Source: Heyndrickxia oleronia
Lineage (GTDB): Bacteria; Bacillota; Bacilli; Bacillales; Bacillaceae_C
Length of the DNA stretch: 64,000 nucleotides
Direction: 5' to 3'
Assembly (NCBI RefSeq): GCF_017809215.1
Contig: NZ_CP065424.1
Location: 4,676,001-4,740,000, forward strand
A program made the translations under genes and the position numbers. Positions 16,002 through 24,515 of the stretch are shown in pieces (the first letter of the stretch is position 1; the number at the start of each line of letters is the position of its first letter). A model generated the notes under the pieces. The model saw only the letters and a list, made by a program, of their open reading frames with translations. It searched no databases and was not told where the DNA came from.

Positions 16002-17378
16002 CTATTTCTCCACCCGTGACATCAAGACAACACACTCCACATGCGTCGTCTGCGGGAACATATCCACCGGCTGCACTTCAACCGTCTGATATCCCCCATC
16101 CTCCAATATTCTTAAATCTCTCGCTAATGTAGCTGGGTTACAAGATACATAAACCACTTTCTTTGGCTTCATATCAATAATGGTTTGCAGTAATGTTTCG
16201 TCACAGCCTTTACGCGGTGGATCGACAACAAGAACATCGGCAGTGATGCCTTCTGAATACCATTTAGGAATAACTCTTTCCGCTTCACCAACAGCGAATT
16301 CAACATTGGTGATTCCATTTAATTCTGCATTACGTTTGGCATCTTCAATCGCTTCTGGAACAATTTCTACTCCATAAACCTTCTTCGCCTTTTCGGTTAA
16401 GAATAATGAGATGGTTCCGATTCCACAATAAGCATCTATAACTGTTTCTTGACCGGTTAGACCTGCGTATTTTAAGGCTTGATCATAAAGAACCTTCGTT
16501 TGTTCTGGATTGACTTGGTAGAAGGAGCGAGCTGAGATGGCAAATTTGATGTTGCCGATATAATCATAGATGACTTCTTCTCCCCAAAGTACTTTTGTTT
16601 CTACTCCAAAAATAACATTTGTACGCTGTGTATTAATGTTTTGAACAATAGATTTTACACCAGGTATTTGCGCAGTGATTTCGTCGATAATCGCTTTTTT
16701 ATTTGGGAGATCTGTTGTCCGTGTGATGAGCACGATCATGACTTCTCCGGTTTTCATTCCATAGCGGGCCATAATATGGCGTAATGTGCCTTTATGTGTT
16801 CCTTCGTTGTATGCACGAACTCCATGTTTTCCACAGATTTCTTTTACCGTTTGGATGACTGTGTCGTTTTTCTCTTGTTGAATGAGACAAGCTTCCATAT
16901 CGATAATATCGTGGCTACGATGCTGATAAAATCCGGCAATTAGTCCGCCTTCTCTGTCACCGACAGGCACCTGTGCTTTATTGCGATAACGCCATGGATC
17001 TTCCATACCTAGGACCGGATGAACTGTTACATTTTCAATTTTACCAATTCTTTGTAGTACATCTTTTACTTGTTTCTGTTTTGCCTTTAGTTGACCTGAA
17101 TAGCTCAGATGCTGTAGCTGGCATCCTCCACATTCCTTATAGATCGGACAATCTGGTTTGACCCGGTCTGGACTTGTTTCATATAACTCAATGATACGGC
17201 CAAATCCATATCCTTTATTGACCTTAATTACTTTAATCTTTGCTTTTTCTCCTGGTAATCCATTAGGAACAAAGATGGGATAGCCATCTACTTTGGCAAC
17301 ACCATGACCATCATGAGTAAGATCGACAAAGGTTACATCTATATAGTCATTTTTCTGGACGGGTAGCTGAATTTTCAT
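16002..17378 (-). CDS. rlmCD: 23S rRNA (uracil-C5)-methyltransferase RlmCD
   Basis: A 458-residue protein matching B. subtilis YefA/RlmCD, which methylates U747 and U1939 of 23S rRNA. There is an N-terminal TRAM domain (~1-60), an iron-sulfur Cys cluster (CPIYKECGGCQLQHL), and a C-terminal Rossmann methyltransferase with VIDAYCGIG, VVDPPRKGCDE and the catalytic VYVSCNPATLARDL Cys. AAAGGAAG lies before the ATG. Its 3' end (encoding HVECV near the C-terminus) is intact. The equivalent gene end in streptococci (rumA) is a known ICE insertion site, and an accessory island starts directly downstream here. Confidence 0.95.
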   Translation of the reverse strand: MKIQLPVQKNDYIDVTFVDLTHDGHGVAKVDGYPIFVPNGLPGEKAKIKVIKVNKGYGFGRIIELYETSPDRVKPDCPIYKECGGCQLQHLSYSGQLKAKQKQVKDVLQRIGKIENVTVHPVLGMEDPWRYRNKAQVPVGDREGGLIAGFYQHRSHDIIDMEACLIQQEKNDTVIQTVKEICGKHGVRAYNEGTHKGTLRHIMARYGMKTGEVMIVLITRTTDLPNKKAIIDEITAQIPGVKSIVQNINTQRTNVIFGVETKVLWGEEVIYDYIGNIKFAISARSFYQVNPEQTKVLYDQALKYAGLTGQETVIDAYCGIGTISLFLTEKAKKVYGVEIVPEAIEDAKRNAELNGITNVEFAVGEAERVIPKWYSEGITADVLVVDPPRKGCDETLLQTIIDMKPKKVVYVSCNPATLARDLRILEDGGYQTVEVQPVDMFPQTTHVECVVLMSRVEK

Positions 17379-17451
17379 TGTTTTCTTCCTTTGCTAAAAC
17401 CAATTTATGATGTCACGATTGTATCACACAACTGTTTGGGATGAAAATTTA

Positions 17452-17471
17452 TTAATCAAACGTTTGATTAA
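17452..17471. promoter_or_regulatory. Perfect 20-bp palindrome, operator-like (copy 1 of 3)
   Basis: TTAATCAAACGTTTGATTAA lies 74 bp upstream of the rlmCD start. Two related copies occur before the acetyltransferase gene at 22318-22337 and 22375-22391. The symmetry suggests a TetR-type binding site; the regulator is unknown. Confidence 0.55.
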
Positions 17472-17586
17472 ATGTGAAATTGCTTAAGTATTAACCATTT
17501 AGCACTTATGTTAATAAATATATAGTGAATGGAAAAAGACCTCCATCTAACATAACAGATAGAGGACCTTATTGGGGTTATGTTGA

Positions 17587-17612
17587 AGCATCCTTTACGG
17601 GTGCTTTTTTAT
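17587..17612 (+). terminator. Terminator-like hairpin with T-tract
   Basis: AGCATCC/GGGTGCT hairpin followed by TTTTTTATTTTT on the plus strand. No plus-strand gene precedes it, so it may stop antisense transcription or end an unrecognised short transcript. A weaker hairpin, CCTCcATCT/AGATaGAGG, lies just before at 17530-17555. Confidence 0.45.
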
Positions 17613-17644
17613 TTTTTATTCATTTACTCCCTCCTACCTCTCCT

Positions 17645-19000
17645 TTAAGTAAATATCATTTGTACCCAATAGAATAATAGGAATAAGGTAACGATGGTAG
17701 TTAACGGGATGACTATCAGTGATACATTCAAATAATCCTTCCATTTAATTTTGATTTTATTTTGTCTTAATATATGCATCCAAATTAATGAAGCGAGTGT
17801 TCCGATCGGTAATAATAAAGATCCCATATCACTGCCAATTATATTTGCTAAATAGATAGTTTTTAGTGTAACGGGATCAAGTCCCATTTCCGTTAATGTA
17901 ATGGTTCCAATCATTAATGCGGGGTGATTATTAAACAAATTCGATAGGATAGATACTAATCCCCCCATAATAAAACTGGCATAGAACAATCCCTGGTTCA
18001 CAATCGGTTCGCAAATTTTTACGAGAAATTCTGTTAAACCTGCATTATGAAGTCCGTAAATAATCACATACATAGAAAAGGCAAAAATGAGTATATGCCA
18101 GGGTGTTTTCTTTAATATATCAACAGGATTTGTTCGCAAATAGTACCATCTCCACACTAACAATACGACTGAACCCAATACTGCAACAAATTCGATAGGT
18201 ATGGAGAAATACGAGGCAACGAATAATAAACATCGCATGATAAACACAAAAAGTAATAATTTCAACATGAATGTTGTCCGTTTCTTTTTTGTATTAACAT
18301 CAATGCCTCCTTTTAAAGGATGAAAATGCTTGATGAAAAACATTGCTTCTAAATCATATTTCGTATTTGGCAATTTTTTTGGTATTGTTCGTTTTAACAA
18401 TATAAACATTAATCCTGACATAAAAAGTAATCCTAATGTAGCTGGGATAAACATCATAGCGGTATGCATATACAGAGACATATGAACAATTTTCAAAGCA
18501 ATTAAATTAACAATATTGCTTACTCCAATTGGCGCACTAGAGGCGGTAGCTATTAATGCACCGCTTAAAAGGTAGGGGATTTGCTGGTGTGGTTTAAGTC
18601 TGAGATTTTTTAATAGAAGTATTAGAATAGGGGTTGTAATTAATATGCTGCCATCATTATTAAATAGAAGTGTCATCAAAAAACACAATAATTGGATAAA
18701 CCAGTATAATCGATATCCTGATCCCCTCGCTAAGCTTGCAAGTTTTGCTGCTGCCCAGTGAAAAAAACCAAAGCTTTCTAATATAACCGCCATGACAATC
18801 GTAGAGATAATCGTAATGGATGCCCCACCGATTTTACTGATAATGTCTTGTATATCGCTACTTGATACAACGCCAGTTAGTAATATAATTAAAGCCCCAA
18901 TTGAAGCAGGCCATGCTTCATTTATTCCTTTTGGTCTCCAGAAAATAATCAACATAGTAATGAGGAAGACAAAACCAGTGATGAAGATGTCATAATTCAT
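17645..19000 (-). CDS. ArsB/NhaD-type (ion transporter superfamily) membrane permease
   Basis: A 451-residue protein with about 10-12 hydrophobic segments. Two pseudo-repeat signatures are visible: LLFNNDGSILITTPI near residue 112 and LFNNHPALMIG near residue 364, then GSDMGSLLLPIGTLASLIWMH near residue 400. These are typical of ArsB-like anion efflux pumps and related ion transporters. B. subtilis YdfA is a similar protein from memory. No arsR or arsC is nearby, so arsenite export is only a suggestion; citrate or another anion is possible. Ribosome site AAGGAGGG-like sequence lies before the ATG at 19000. Confidence 0.75.
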   Translation of the reverse strand: MNYDIFITGFVFLITMLIIFWRPKGINEAWPASIGALIILLTGVVSSSDIQDIISKIGGASITIISTIVMAVILESFGFFHWAAAKLASLARGSGYRLYWFIQLLCFLMTLLFNNDGSILITTPILILLLKNLRLKPHQQIPYLLSGALIATASSAPIGVSNIVNLIALKIVHMSLYMHTAMMFIPATLGLLFMSGLMFILLKRTIPKKLPNTKYDLEAMFFIKHFHPLKGGIDVNTKKKRTTFMLKLLLFVFIMRCLLFVASYFSIPIEFVAVLGSVVLLVWRWYYLRTNPVDILKKTPWHILIFAFSMYVIIYGLHNAGLTEFLVKICEPIVNQGLFYASFIMGGLVSILSNLFNNHPALMIGTITLTEMGLDPVTLKTIYLANIIGSDMGSLLLPIGTLASLIWMHILRQNKIKIKWKDYLNVSLIVIPLTTIVTLFLLFYWVQMIFT

Positions 19001-19328
19001 ATAAACCCTCCTTTCTTCTTCAACATCTAGATCCCTATCTTTACATGTCCGTTTACTTATATTTATATTCCCCCTAGAAATTGTTGTAATAGATACTTAT
19101 CCAAGTCTATTTAAATATACGGTTGTCTTTCTACTAAATCTGTCTTGTGAAGAGAAAAGTCTATATAAACAATTCACATAAAATTCCTTGTAACCAAAGT
19201 AAATATTCGGTTTTTGAAAAGCTTGTATTATAGCTTGAAGCTTATGGTCTAGCAAGACAAACGGAGTGGAGGAAGATTCGTCTTCTATGAATAATTGTCT
19301 AATTGTATACATTAGGGTTGTTCAAATA
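19001..19328. other. Gene-free interval upstream of racA control region
   Basis: AT-rich sequence between the divergent permease and racA. A 71-codon minus-strand ORF (19097-19312) lacks a ribosome site and recognisable features and is not called. The permease promoter should lie near 19010-19080. Confidence 0.4.
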
Positions 19329-19416
19329 TTCGACAATAGCGAAAAACTTCCACTTTCTTTGCCGAAGCGGTACTAGTTTTGTCGTATGCAAAGGATTCCT
19401 TTAGTCAAAGTAGAAT
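19329..19416 (+). promoter_or_regulatory. Sigma-H-like promoter and 0A boxes before racA
   Basis: AGGATT (19392-19397), a 14-bp spacer and AGAAT (19412-19416) match the sigma-H consensus. A perfect Spo0A box TTGTCGAA lies on the minus strand at 19329-19336 and a one-mismatch box TTGTCGTA at 19379-19386. In B. subtilis racA is expressed at the onset of sporulation under sigma-H and Spo0A, so the match supports both gene identity and a spore-forming host. Confidence 0.7.
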
Positions 19417-19441
19417 AATCTAAAGAAAAGGAGGGATTTAC

Positions 19442-19951
19442 TTGAATACAGCAAGTGTAGCGAAGTTATTAGGTGTCTCACATAGCACGATTCAACGATG
19501 GATTAAACAATTAGAACTGGAAATTAATCGAAATGATTTGGGTCATTTCGAATTTAGCGATGAAGATATTGCGATGTTTAAACAAATACAAGCAGAAATT
19601 CAAAAGGGAAAGCTCCTCCACGAAATTAATTTACCTTTTAAAAAGGTACGCAAAGGAAAGAAAACTCAAAGTGATCAACCTACTACCAATACCCTTCACG
19701 AAAAATTAATCCAATTAGAAGGTCAAATAAACGGAAAGGCTGATAATGTTGTCAGCTATCAACTTTTATCACATAGAAGGGAAATTGAGGATTTAGAGAA
19801 TGAAATGATCAAGCTAACGAATCGTATAGAACAATTAGAAAAAAAACTATTTGAAACTCAGCAACAGAGTCAAACAGACACCCAACCAGTCGAATTTCGA
19901 GAGCGTGGAAAACGGAAAGGATTTTTAAAATTATTTAATATTCTGGGGTAA
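19442..19951 (+). CDS. racA: Chromosome-anchoring protein RacA
   Basis: A 169-residue protein starting at TTG with AAGGAGGG six bases upstream. The N-terminal MerR-like HTH (ASVAKLLGVSHSTIQRWIKQ) and the NRNDLGHFEFSDEDI wing match RacA. A coiled coil follows at about residues 82-145 (LHEKLIQLEGQ...EDLENEMIKLTNRIEQLEKK), then a short basic C-terminus (RERGKRKGFLKLF). In B. subtilis RacA binds near oriC and tethers the chromosome to DivIVA at the pole during axial filament formation. Length is close to the B. subtilis protein (184). The sigma-H promoter upstream fits. Confidence 0.88.
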   Translation: MNTASVAKLLGVSHSTIQRWIKQLELEINRNDLGHFEFSDEDIAMFKQIQAEIQKGKLLHEINLPFKKVRKGKKTQSDQPTTNTLHEKLIQLEGQINGKADNVVSYQLLSHRREIEDLENEMIKLTNRIEQLEKKLFETQQQSQTDTQPVEFRERGKRKGFLKLFNILG

Positions 19952-20018
19952 ATATAGAAATAACAAGATCGTTCTAAATGGACGATCCTTAATTATATTA
20001 TGGTTCTTTCTTTTTTTT

Positions 20019-20117
20019 GAGTGGTTCACTCCTCTTTTTTGAATAGTCAATACCATTTTTTGACCGGTTTCTACTGGTTTTGAAGTGGTCCATCCAAATT
20101 GAATGAATGGTCCATTC
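20019..20117. repeat. Pair of short palindromes of similar sequence
   Basis: GAGTGGTTCACTC (20019-20031) and GAATGGTCCATTC (20105-20117), with a degenerate GAAGTGGTCCATCC between, lie in the space between racA and htpG ends. They resemble small operators or decayed hairpins; no function assigned. Confidence 0.35.
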
Positions 20118-20125
20118 TACCATTT

Positions 20126-20160
20126 AAAAAGCTTTGCTCCGTAACGGAACAAAGCTTTTA
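20126..20160. terminator. Terminator of htpG
   Basis: AAAAAGCTTTGCTCCG (20126-20141) pairs with CGGAACAAAGCTTTT (20145-20159) with one mismatch and a three-base loop. A- and T-tracts on either side make it bidirectional between convergent racA and htpG. Confidence 0.85.
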
Positions 20161-20169
20161 CATCAACGA

Positions 20170-22047
20170 TCAAACCATCACTTTACAAATATCATTTGTA
20201 AATTCAACTGGGTCATTGATTGGCAGACCCTCGATAAGAAGAGCTTGATTGTAAAGTAGATTTGTAAATAGTTTCACTTTTTCTTTATCCTGTTCAAAGG
20301 CAGTTTTTAAGGAAGAGAATACTTCGTGATTGACGTTAATTTCTAGAACCTTATCTGCTTTCACAGTTTGATTATTTGGCATGGCGCTGAGAACTTTCTC
20401 CATTTCAATAGATACTTCGCCTTCTGCTGTTAGACAAACAGGATGAGATTTTAAACGCTTGGAAGCACGAACATTTTTAACTTTATCACCAAGTACTTCT
20501 TTCATGTAATCAAAGAGCTCTTTGCTTTCTTTTTCCTCAGACTCTGTTTGTTTTTCACTTTCTTCTTCAATACCGAGATCACCACTAGAAACAGATTTGA
20601 ATTCTTTTTCTTTGTAGTTCATTAGCATTTTGATTGCGAATTCATCTACATCATCAGTGAAATAGAGGATTTCATATCCCTTTTCAGAGACAAGTTCGGT
20701 TTGAGGAAGCTTGTCAATTCGGTCGATGGATTCTCCTGTTGCATAATAAATATATTTTTGGTCCTCAGGCATTCTTGAGACATATTCATCTAATGTAACA
20801 AGCTTTTTCTCCTTCGATGAATAGAACATAATTAGATCTTGGAGGACTTCTTTATCCTGTCCAAAGTCATTGTAAACACCAAATTTTAATTGTCGACCAA
20901 AGGCATTATAGAATTTTTCATATTTCTCACGTTCATTCTTTAAGAGGCTTTCCAATTCACGTTTGATTTTGCTTTTAATGTTTTTCGCAATGAATTTAAG
21001 TTGCTTATCTTGTTGTAAAATTTCACGTGAAATATTTAGGGATAGATCTTCTGAATCGACCATACCTTTTACAAAGCCAAAGTAGTCTGGTAATAGGTCT
21101 GAGCATTTTTCCATAATTAATACACCACTGGAATATAGCTCTAATCCCTTTTCAAATTCTTTAGAATAATAGTCGAATGGAACATTTTCTGGAATGTATA
21201 AAATCGCATTATATCGTACTGTACCGTCTACTTTAATATGAATATGCTTCAATGGTTTGTCAAAGCCGTACCGCTTTTCTTGATAGAAATTTTCATAGTC
21301 CTCTTCGGTAAGCTCACTTTTGTTTTTTCGCCAAATTGGAACCATGCTATTAATTGTTTGTTCCTCTGTGAACTCTTCATATTCATTTTCGCTGCCTTCT
21401 TTTAGACGGCTGCTTGTCATATCCATTTTAATTGGGTAGCGAATGAAATCAGAGTACTTTTTAATAATCGCTTTTAAACGATACTCATCTAAATACTCAT
21501 CAAATTGTTCATCCTCAGTGTTTTCCTTGATTTTCAAGGTGATTTCTGTTCCCACGGACTCCTTCTCACATGGATCAATCTTATATCCGTCCGCACCTTT
21601 AGATTCCCATTTATATGCTTCTTCACTACCTAATGCTTTACTGATAACTGTTACTTCATCTGCTACCATAAATGCGGAATAAAATCCTACACCAAATTGA
21701 CCAATAATATCATGGCCATCCTTTGCTTCGTTTTCATTTTTAAACGCAAGAGAACCACTCTTAGCGATTGTACCAAGATTGTTTTCGAGATCCTCTTTTG
21801 TCATCCCTATTCCGGTATCAGAGATTTTCAATAAGCGGTTTTCTTTATCCGCCTCAATTTTAATATAATAGCTATCTTTATCAAATGTTAATGCTTCATC
21901 TGTTAATGCTTTGTAGTAAATTTTATCAATAGCATCACTAGCATTCGAGATTAATTCTCTTAAAAAAATCTCTTTTTGAGAGTAAATGGAGTTAATCATC
22001 ATTTCTAATAATCGTTTAGATTCTGCTTTAAATTGCTTCTTTGCCAT
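20170..22047 (-). CDS. htpG: Chaperone protein HtpG (Hsp90)
   Basis: A 625-residue Hsp90 homologue. The N-terminal GHKL ATPase domain contains LRELISNASDAIDK, DTGIGM and GQFGVGFYSAFMV. The middle domain has RYGFDKPLKHI and LNISREILQQ with the catalytic-loop Arg, and a dimerisation domain ends the protein. Length matches bacterial HtpG. AAGGAG precedes the ATG. A CIRCE element directly upstream implies HrcA repression and heat induction, unlike B. subtilis htpG, which is not HrcA-controlled. Confidence 0.97.
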   Translation of the reverse strand: MAKKQFKAESKRLLEMMINSIYSQKEIFLRELISNASDAIDKIYYKALTDEALTFDKDSYYIKIEADKENRLLKISDTGIGMTKEDLENNLGTIAKSGSLAFKNENEAKDGHDIIGQFGVGFYSAFMVADEVTVISKALGSEEAYKWESKGADGYKIDPCEKESVGTEITLKIKENTEDEQFDEYLDEYRLKAIIKKYSDFIRYPIKMDMTSSRLKEGSENEYEEFTEEQTINSMVPIWRKNKSELTEEDYENFYQEKRYGFDKPLKHIHIKVDGTVRYNAILYIPENVPFDYYSKEFEKGLELYSSGVLIMEKCSDLLPDYFGFVKGMVDSEDLSLNISREILQQDKQLKFIAKNIKSKIKRELESLLKNEREKYEKFYNAFGRQLKFGVYNDFGQDKEVLQDLIMFYSSKEKKLVTLDEYVSRMPEDQKYIYYATGESIDRIDKLPQTELVSEKGYEILYFTDDVDEFAIKMLMNYKEKEFKSVSSGDLGIEEESEKQTESEEKESKELFDYMKEVLGDKVKNVRASKRLKSHPVCLTAEGEVSIEMEKVLSAMPNNQTVKADKVLEINVNHEVFSSLKTAFEQDKEKVKLFTNLLYNQALLIEGLPINDPVEFTNDICKVMV

Positions 22048-22087
22048 ATGAATATCTCCTTCCTATTAATAAACTATATATTCCATT

Positions 22088-22114
22088 TTAGCACTCTCAT
22101 ACAAAGAGTGCTAA
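22088..22114 (-). promoter_or_regulatory. CIRCE element (HrcA operator) before htpG
   Basis: A perfect inverted repeat TTAGCACTC-N9-GAGTGCTAA, the canonical CIRCE sequence, lies 41 bp upstream of the htpG ATG. Confidence 0.95.
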
Positions 22115-22122
22115 CCATATTT

Positions 22123-22151
22123 TAAATATCATAAAAGATAGCTCATGTCAA
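22123..22151 (-). promoter_or_regulatory. Sigma-A promoter of htpG
   Basis: On the minus strand TTGACA (22151-22146), 17 bp, TATTTA (22128-22123). The CIRCE operator follows immediately downstream, so HrcA binding would cover the transcription start. Confidence 0.65.
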
Positions 22152-22317
22152 TTTGTTAAATCAATAGCTTCTTTCAAACTATTTTTTTCTTTAATCAAGG
22201 ATGCTATTTAGGTAAAGTTTTAACTAATAAATATAGTTAAAGAACTGCTGAATTCGTTACTAGGTGTAAAAGCCCACTGTAGGTTTTTTACAAGGGAACA
22301 AACATAAGAAAGCTGGC

Positions 22318-22392
22318 TTAATCAAACGTTTGTTTAAAGACATAAACGATTGATAAATGTACTATTTTCATTACTAATCAAACGTTTGTTTA
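22318..22392. promoter_or_regulatory. Two operator-like palindromes (copies 2 and 3)
   Basis: TTAATCAAACGTTTGTTTAA (22318-22337) and TAATCAAACGTTTGTTTAA (22375-22393 region) are near copies of the perfect palindrome at 17452-17471, 56 bp centre to centre. They lie 70-145 bp upstream of the acetyltransferase gene and are likely regulator-binding sites. Confidence 0.55.
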
Positions 22393-22463
22393 AAAATAAT
22401 TACAGGAAAAAAGCTCTTTTCCTAGAAATATATTTACTATCAAAATTGAAAGGAACATCATAT

Positions 22464-22958
22464 ATGAAAATTAGAGAGATTCAACCGTCTGATGCCAAAG
22501 CCTTTAGCCATCTATGTCAGGAAATCGATGAATCAGGATTTATGCTTTATGATCCAGGTGAAAGAATGATTGATATTGAGAAGGAAGAGAAAAGAATAAA
22601 ACGTATTTTAGGGGATGATCGTTCAACGATTTTAGTCGTTGAAGAGAATGAACAGCTGATTGGATATATGATTGCGATAGGTGGCAGTGTAAAACGCACA
22701 AGACATTCTGCCTATCTCGTTTTAGGAGTATCAAAGAAACATCGTGGAAAAGGAATTGCCAAGCAATTATTTGAAGAAATGTTTCGCTGGGCAAAGGAAA
22801 GAGAATTTACAAGACTTGAGTTAACTGTAATAAAAGATAATGAAAATGCCTTTCTCCTATATAGAAAAATGGGCTTTATTATTGAAGGTGAAAAGGTCCA
22901 TTCCTTAATGATTGATGGAAACCCGGTCAATGAATACTATCTTTATAAATTAATATAG
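22464..22958 (+). CDS. GNAT family N-acetyltransferase
   Basis: A 164-residue protein starting MKIREIQPSDAKAFSHLCQE. The acetyl-CoA-binding motif A is visible as YLVLGVSKKHRGKGIAKQLF (Q/RxxGxG/A form, HRGKGIA), followed by RLELTVIKDNENAFLLYRKMGF, the classical motif B. The ATG at 22464 has AAAGGA upstream; the frame is open further but lacks a site there. Substrate unknown. Two palindromes upstream suggest specific control. Confidence 0.88.
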   Translation: MKIREIQPSDAKAFSHLCQEIDESGFMLYDPGERMIDIEKEEKRIKRILGDDRSTILVVEENEQLIGYMIAIGGSVKRTRHSAYLVLGVSKKHRGKGIAKQLFEEMFRWAKEREFTRLELTVIKDNENAFLLYRKMGFIIEGEKVHSLMIDGNPVNEYYLYKLI

Positions 22959-22961
22959 AAA

Positions 22962-22996
22962 CATGGGAAACCCGTCTATGGGGCTTCCCTGTTTTA
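22962..22996. terminator. Bidirectional terminator between convergent genes
   Basis: GGGAAaCCC (22965-22973) pairs with GGGGcTTCCC (22980-22989), followed by TGTTTT; it separates the acetyltransferase and amidase genes. Confidence 0.65.
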
Positions 22997-22997
22997 G

Positions 22998-24464
22998 TTA
23001 TGAAAATAGTGGTCTTCTTCTAAACCCTCCTGCCTTTTCAAAGGCATATCCTAGTTTTATTAATGTCCCTTCCGTAAATGCCCCCGAAGCCAATGTTATT
23101 CCAAATGGACGGCCATTTTCCATGTATCCTGCGGGAAGTGCAATAGATGGGTAGCCAGCTTTAGCACAGATTGTAGATCCTACATAAGCAGGAAAGAGAA
23201 TAGCATCTAATTGATAGGTTTCTATAGCTTCGTCAATCCCTTTTTCGCGTGCATAATATAAATCCTCTAGTTTGGCCAATAAGTAATTTGATTCTCTCAA
23301 CGTATTTGTTAGTTCTCCTCTTATCTCGAGCTTATCTTGGCCATATTTTAATGTTCTTTCAGGACTCTCTCGATTAAACTCAATTAATTCTCTAATACTA
23401 TGTACCGGAAAATGAGCTGGTAAATGGTTAAGAAAGTTTTCTAGACTATGCTTTAGCTCATAATAGTTAACAGACCAACTCCATTCTCGATGAAGGGAGG
23501 GAAGATCAATATCGACTATCATTTTTGCCCCTGCTGATTGCATGATTTGTATCGCTTGCTGAAATAAAGCTTCATCATACTCACCTGGCATGAAGGAATC
23601 TTCTGTTACTTGAGTAAATACACCAATTCTTGTCCCTTTTAATCCTTGTTCATCTAGGAAATGAGTGTAGTCCCCATTGAACATACCTTCACTTTTATAT
23701 GTTGCAGGATCCTCTGAATCTACACCTGTTAACATCCCTAATAGAATGGCTGCATCCTCTACTGTTCTTACCATCGGCCCTGCTGTATCCTGAGAATACG
23801 TAAATGGAATGATTCCTGTACGACTAATAAGACCAGTTGTTGGCTTAATGCCCACTACCGAATGTTGAACGGCTGGACTTAGGATAGAGCCATCTGTTTC
23901 CGTTCCGATAGCTGCAGCTGTAAAATTAGAGGCAACAGCAGCTGCAGAGCCTGTACTTGAACCACCAACAAAGAATTCAGAGCCATACGGATTGACCACC
24001 TGTCCACCTCTTGAGCTATATCCTGCCCACATTTTACTAGACATTCCATTCGCTAATTCAGTCATATTTGCCTTTCCTAAGATCACCGCTCCTGCTTGTC
24101 GCAGCCTTTCGACTAGAAAGGCATCCTTTTTCCCTACATACTGCTCAAGTGCCAATGTTCCCGCACTCGTATGCATATTGTCCTTCGTTTCAATATTATC
24201 CTTTAATAAAATGGGAATGCCGTGAAGAACACCTCTTGAACCTTTCATTTTCCGCTCATGATCCAATCCTTCTGCAATAAAAATGGCATCCGGATTGATT
24301 TCAAGAACAGAGTTGATCCTTGGTCCGTCCTGATCATATTTCGCGATTTTATATAGATAGTACATGACCAGTTCCTTTGATGTAAGTTCACCTTTCTCCA
24401 TCGATTCTTGAAGTTGCGTAATTGTACGTTCTTCGATAATTGATTCCTTTAATAAAAATTCCAT
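22998..24464 (-). CDS. Amidase-signature family hydrolase
   Basis: A 488-residue protein. The Ser-cisSer-Lys triad is readable: Lys in PILLKDNIETKD, the amidase signature GGSSTGSAAAVASN with its catalytic Ser, and ETDGSILSPA downstream. It differs from GatA of the same genome (42099-43556) and resembles stand-alone peptide or cyclic-amide hydrolases. It follows two dipeptide-type ABC permease genes on the same strand (51 bp gap), so a role in using an imported amide or peptide is inferred. No signal peptide seen, so it is cytoplasmic. Confidence 0.85.
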   Translation of the reverse strand: MEFLLKESIIEERTITQLQESMEKGELTSKELVMYYLYKIAKYDQDGPRINSVLEINPDAIFIAEGLDHERKMKGSRGVLHGIPILLKDNIETKDNMHTSAGTLALEQYVGKKDAFLVERLRQAGAVILGKANMTELANGMSSKMWAGYSSRGGQVVNPYGSEFFVGGSSTGSAAAVASNFTAAAIGTETDGSILSPAVQHSVVGIKPTTGLISRTGIIPFTYSQDTAGPMVRTVEDAAILLGMLTGVDSEDPATYKSEGMFNGDYTHFLDEQGLKGTRIGVFTQVTEDSFMPGEYDEALFQQAIQIMQSAGAKMIVDIDLPSLHREWSWSVNYYELKHSLENFLNHLPAHFPVHSIRELIEFNRESPERTLKYGQDKLEIRGELTNTLRESNYLLAKLEDLYYAREKGIDEAIETYQLDAILFPAYVGSTICAKAGYPSIALPAGYMENGRPFGITLASGAFTEGTLIKLGYAFEKAGGFRRRPLFS

Positions 24465-24515
24465 ATCCTTACCCCATTCACTTTATAATCACTGTCGCCT
24501 TTCTTCCCTATATAT

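Noticed and set aside
19097..19312. 71-codon minus-strand ORF between the permease and racA
   Set aside because: No ribosome site, no recognisable domain, and atypical composition in an AT-rich promoter region.
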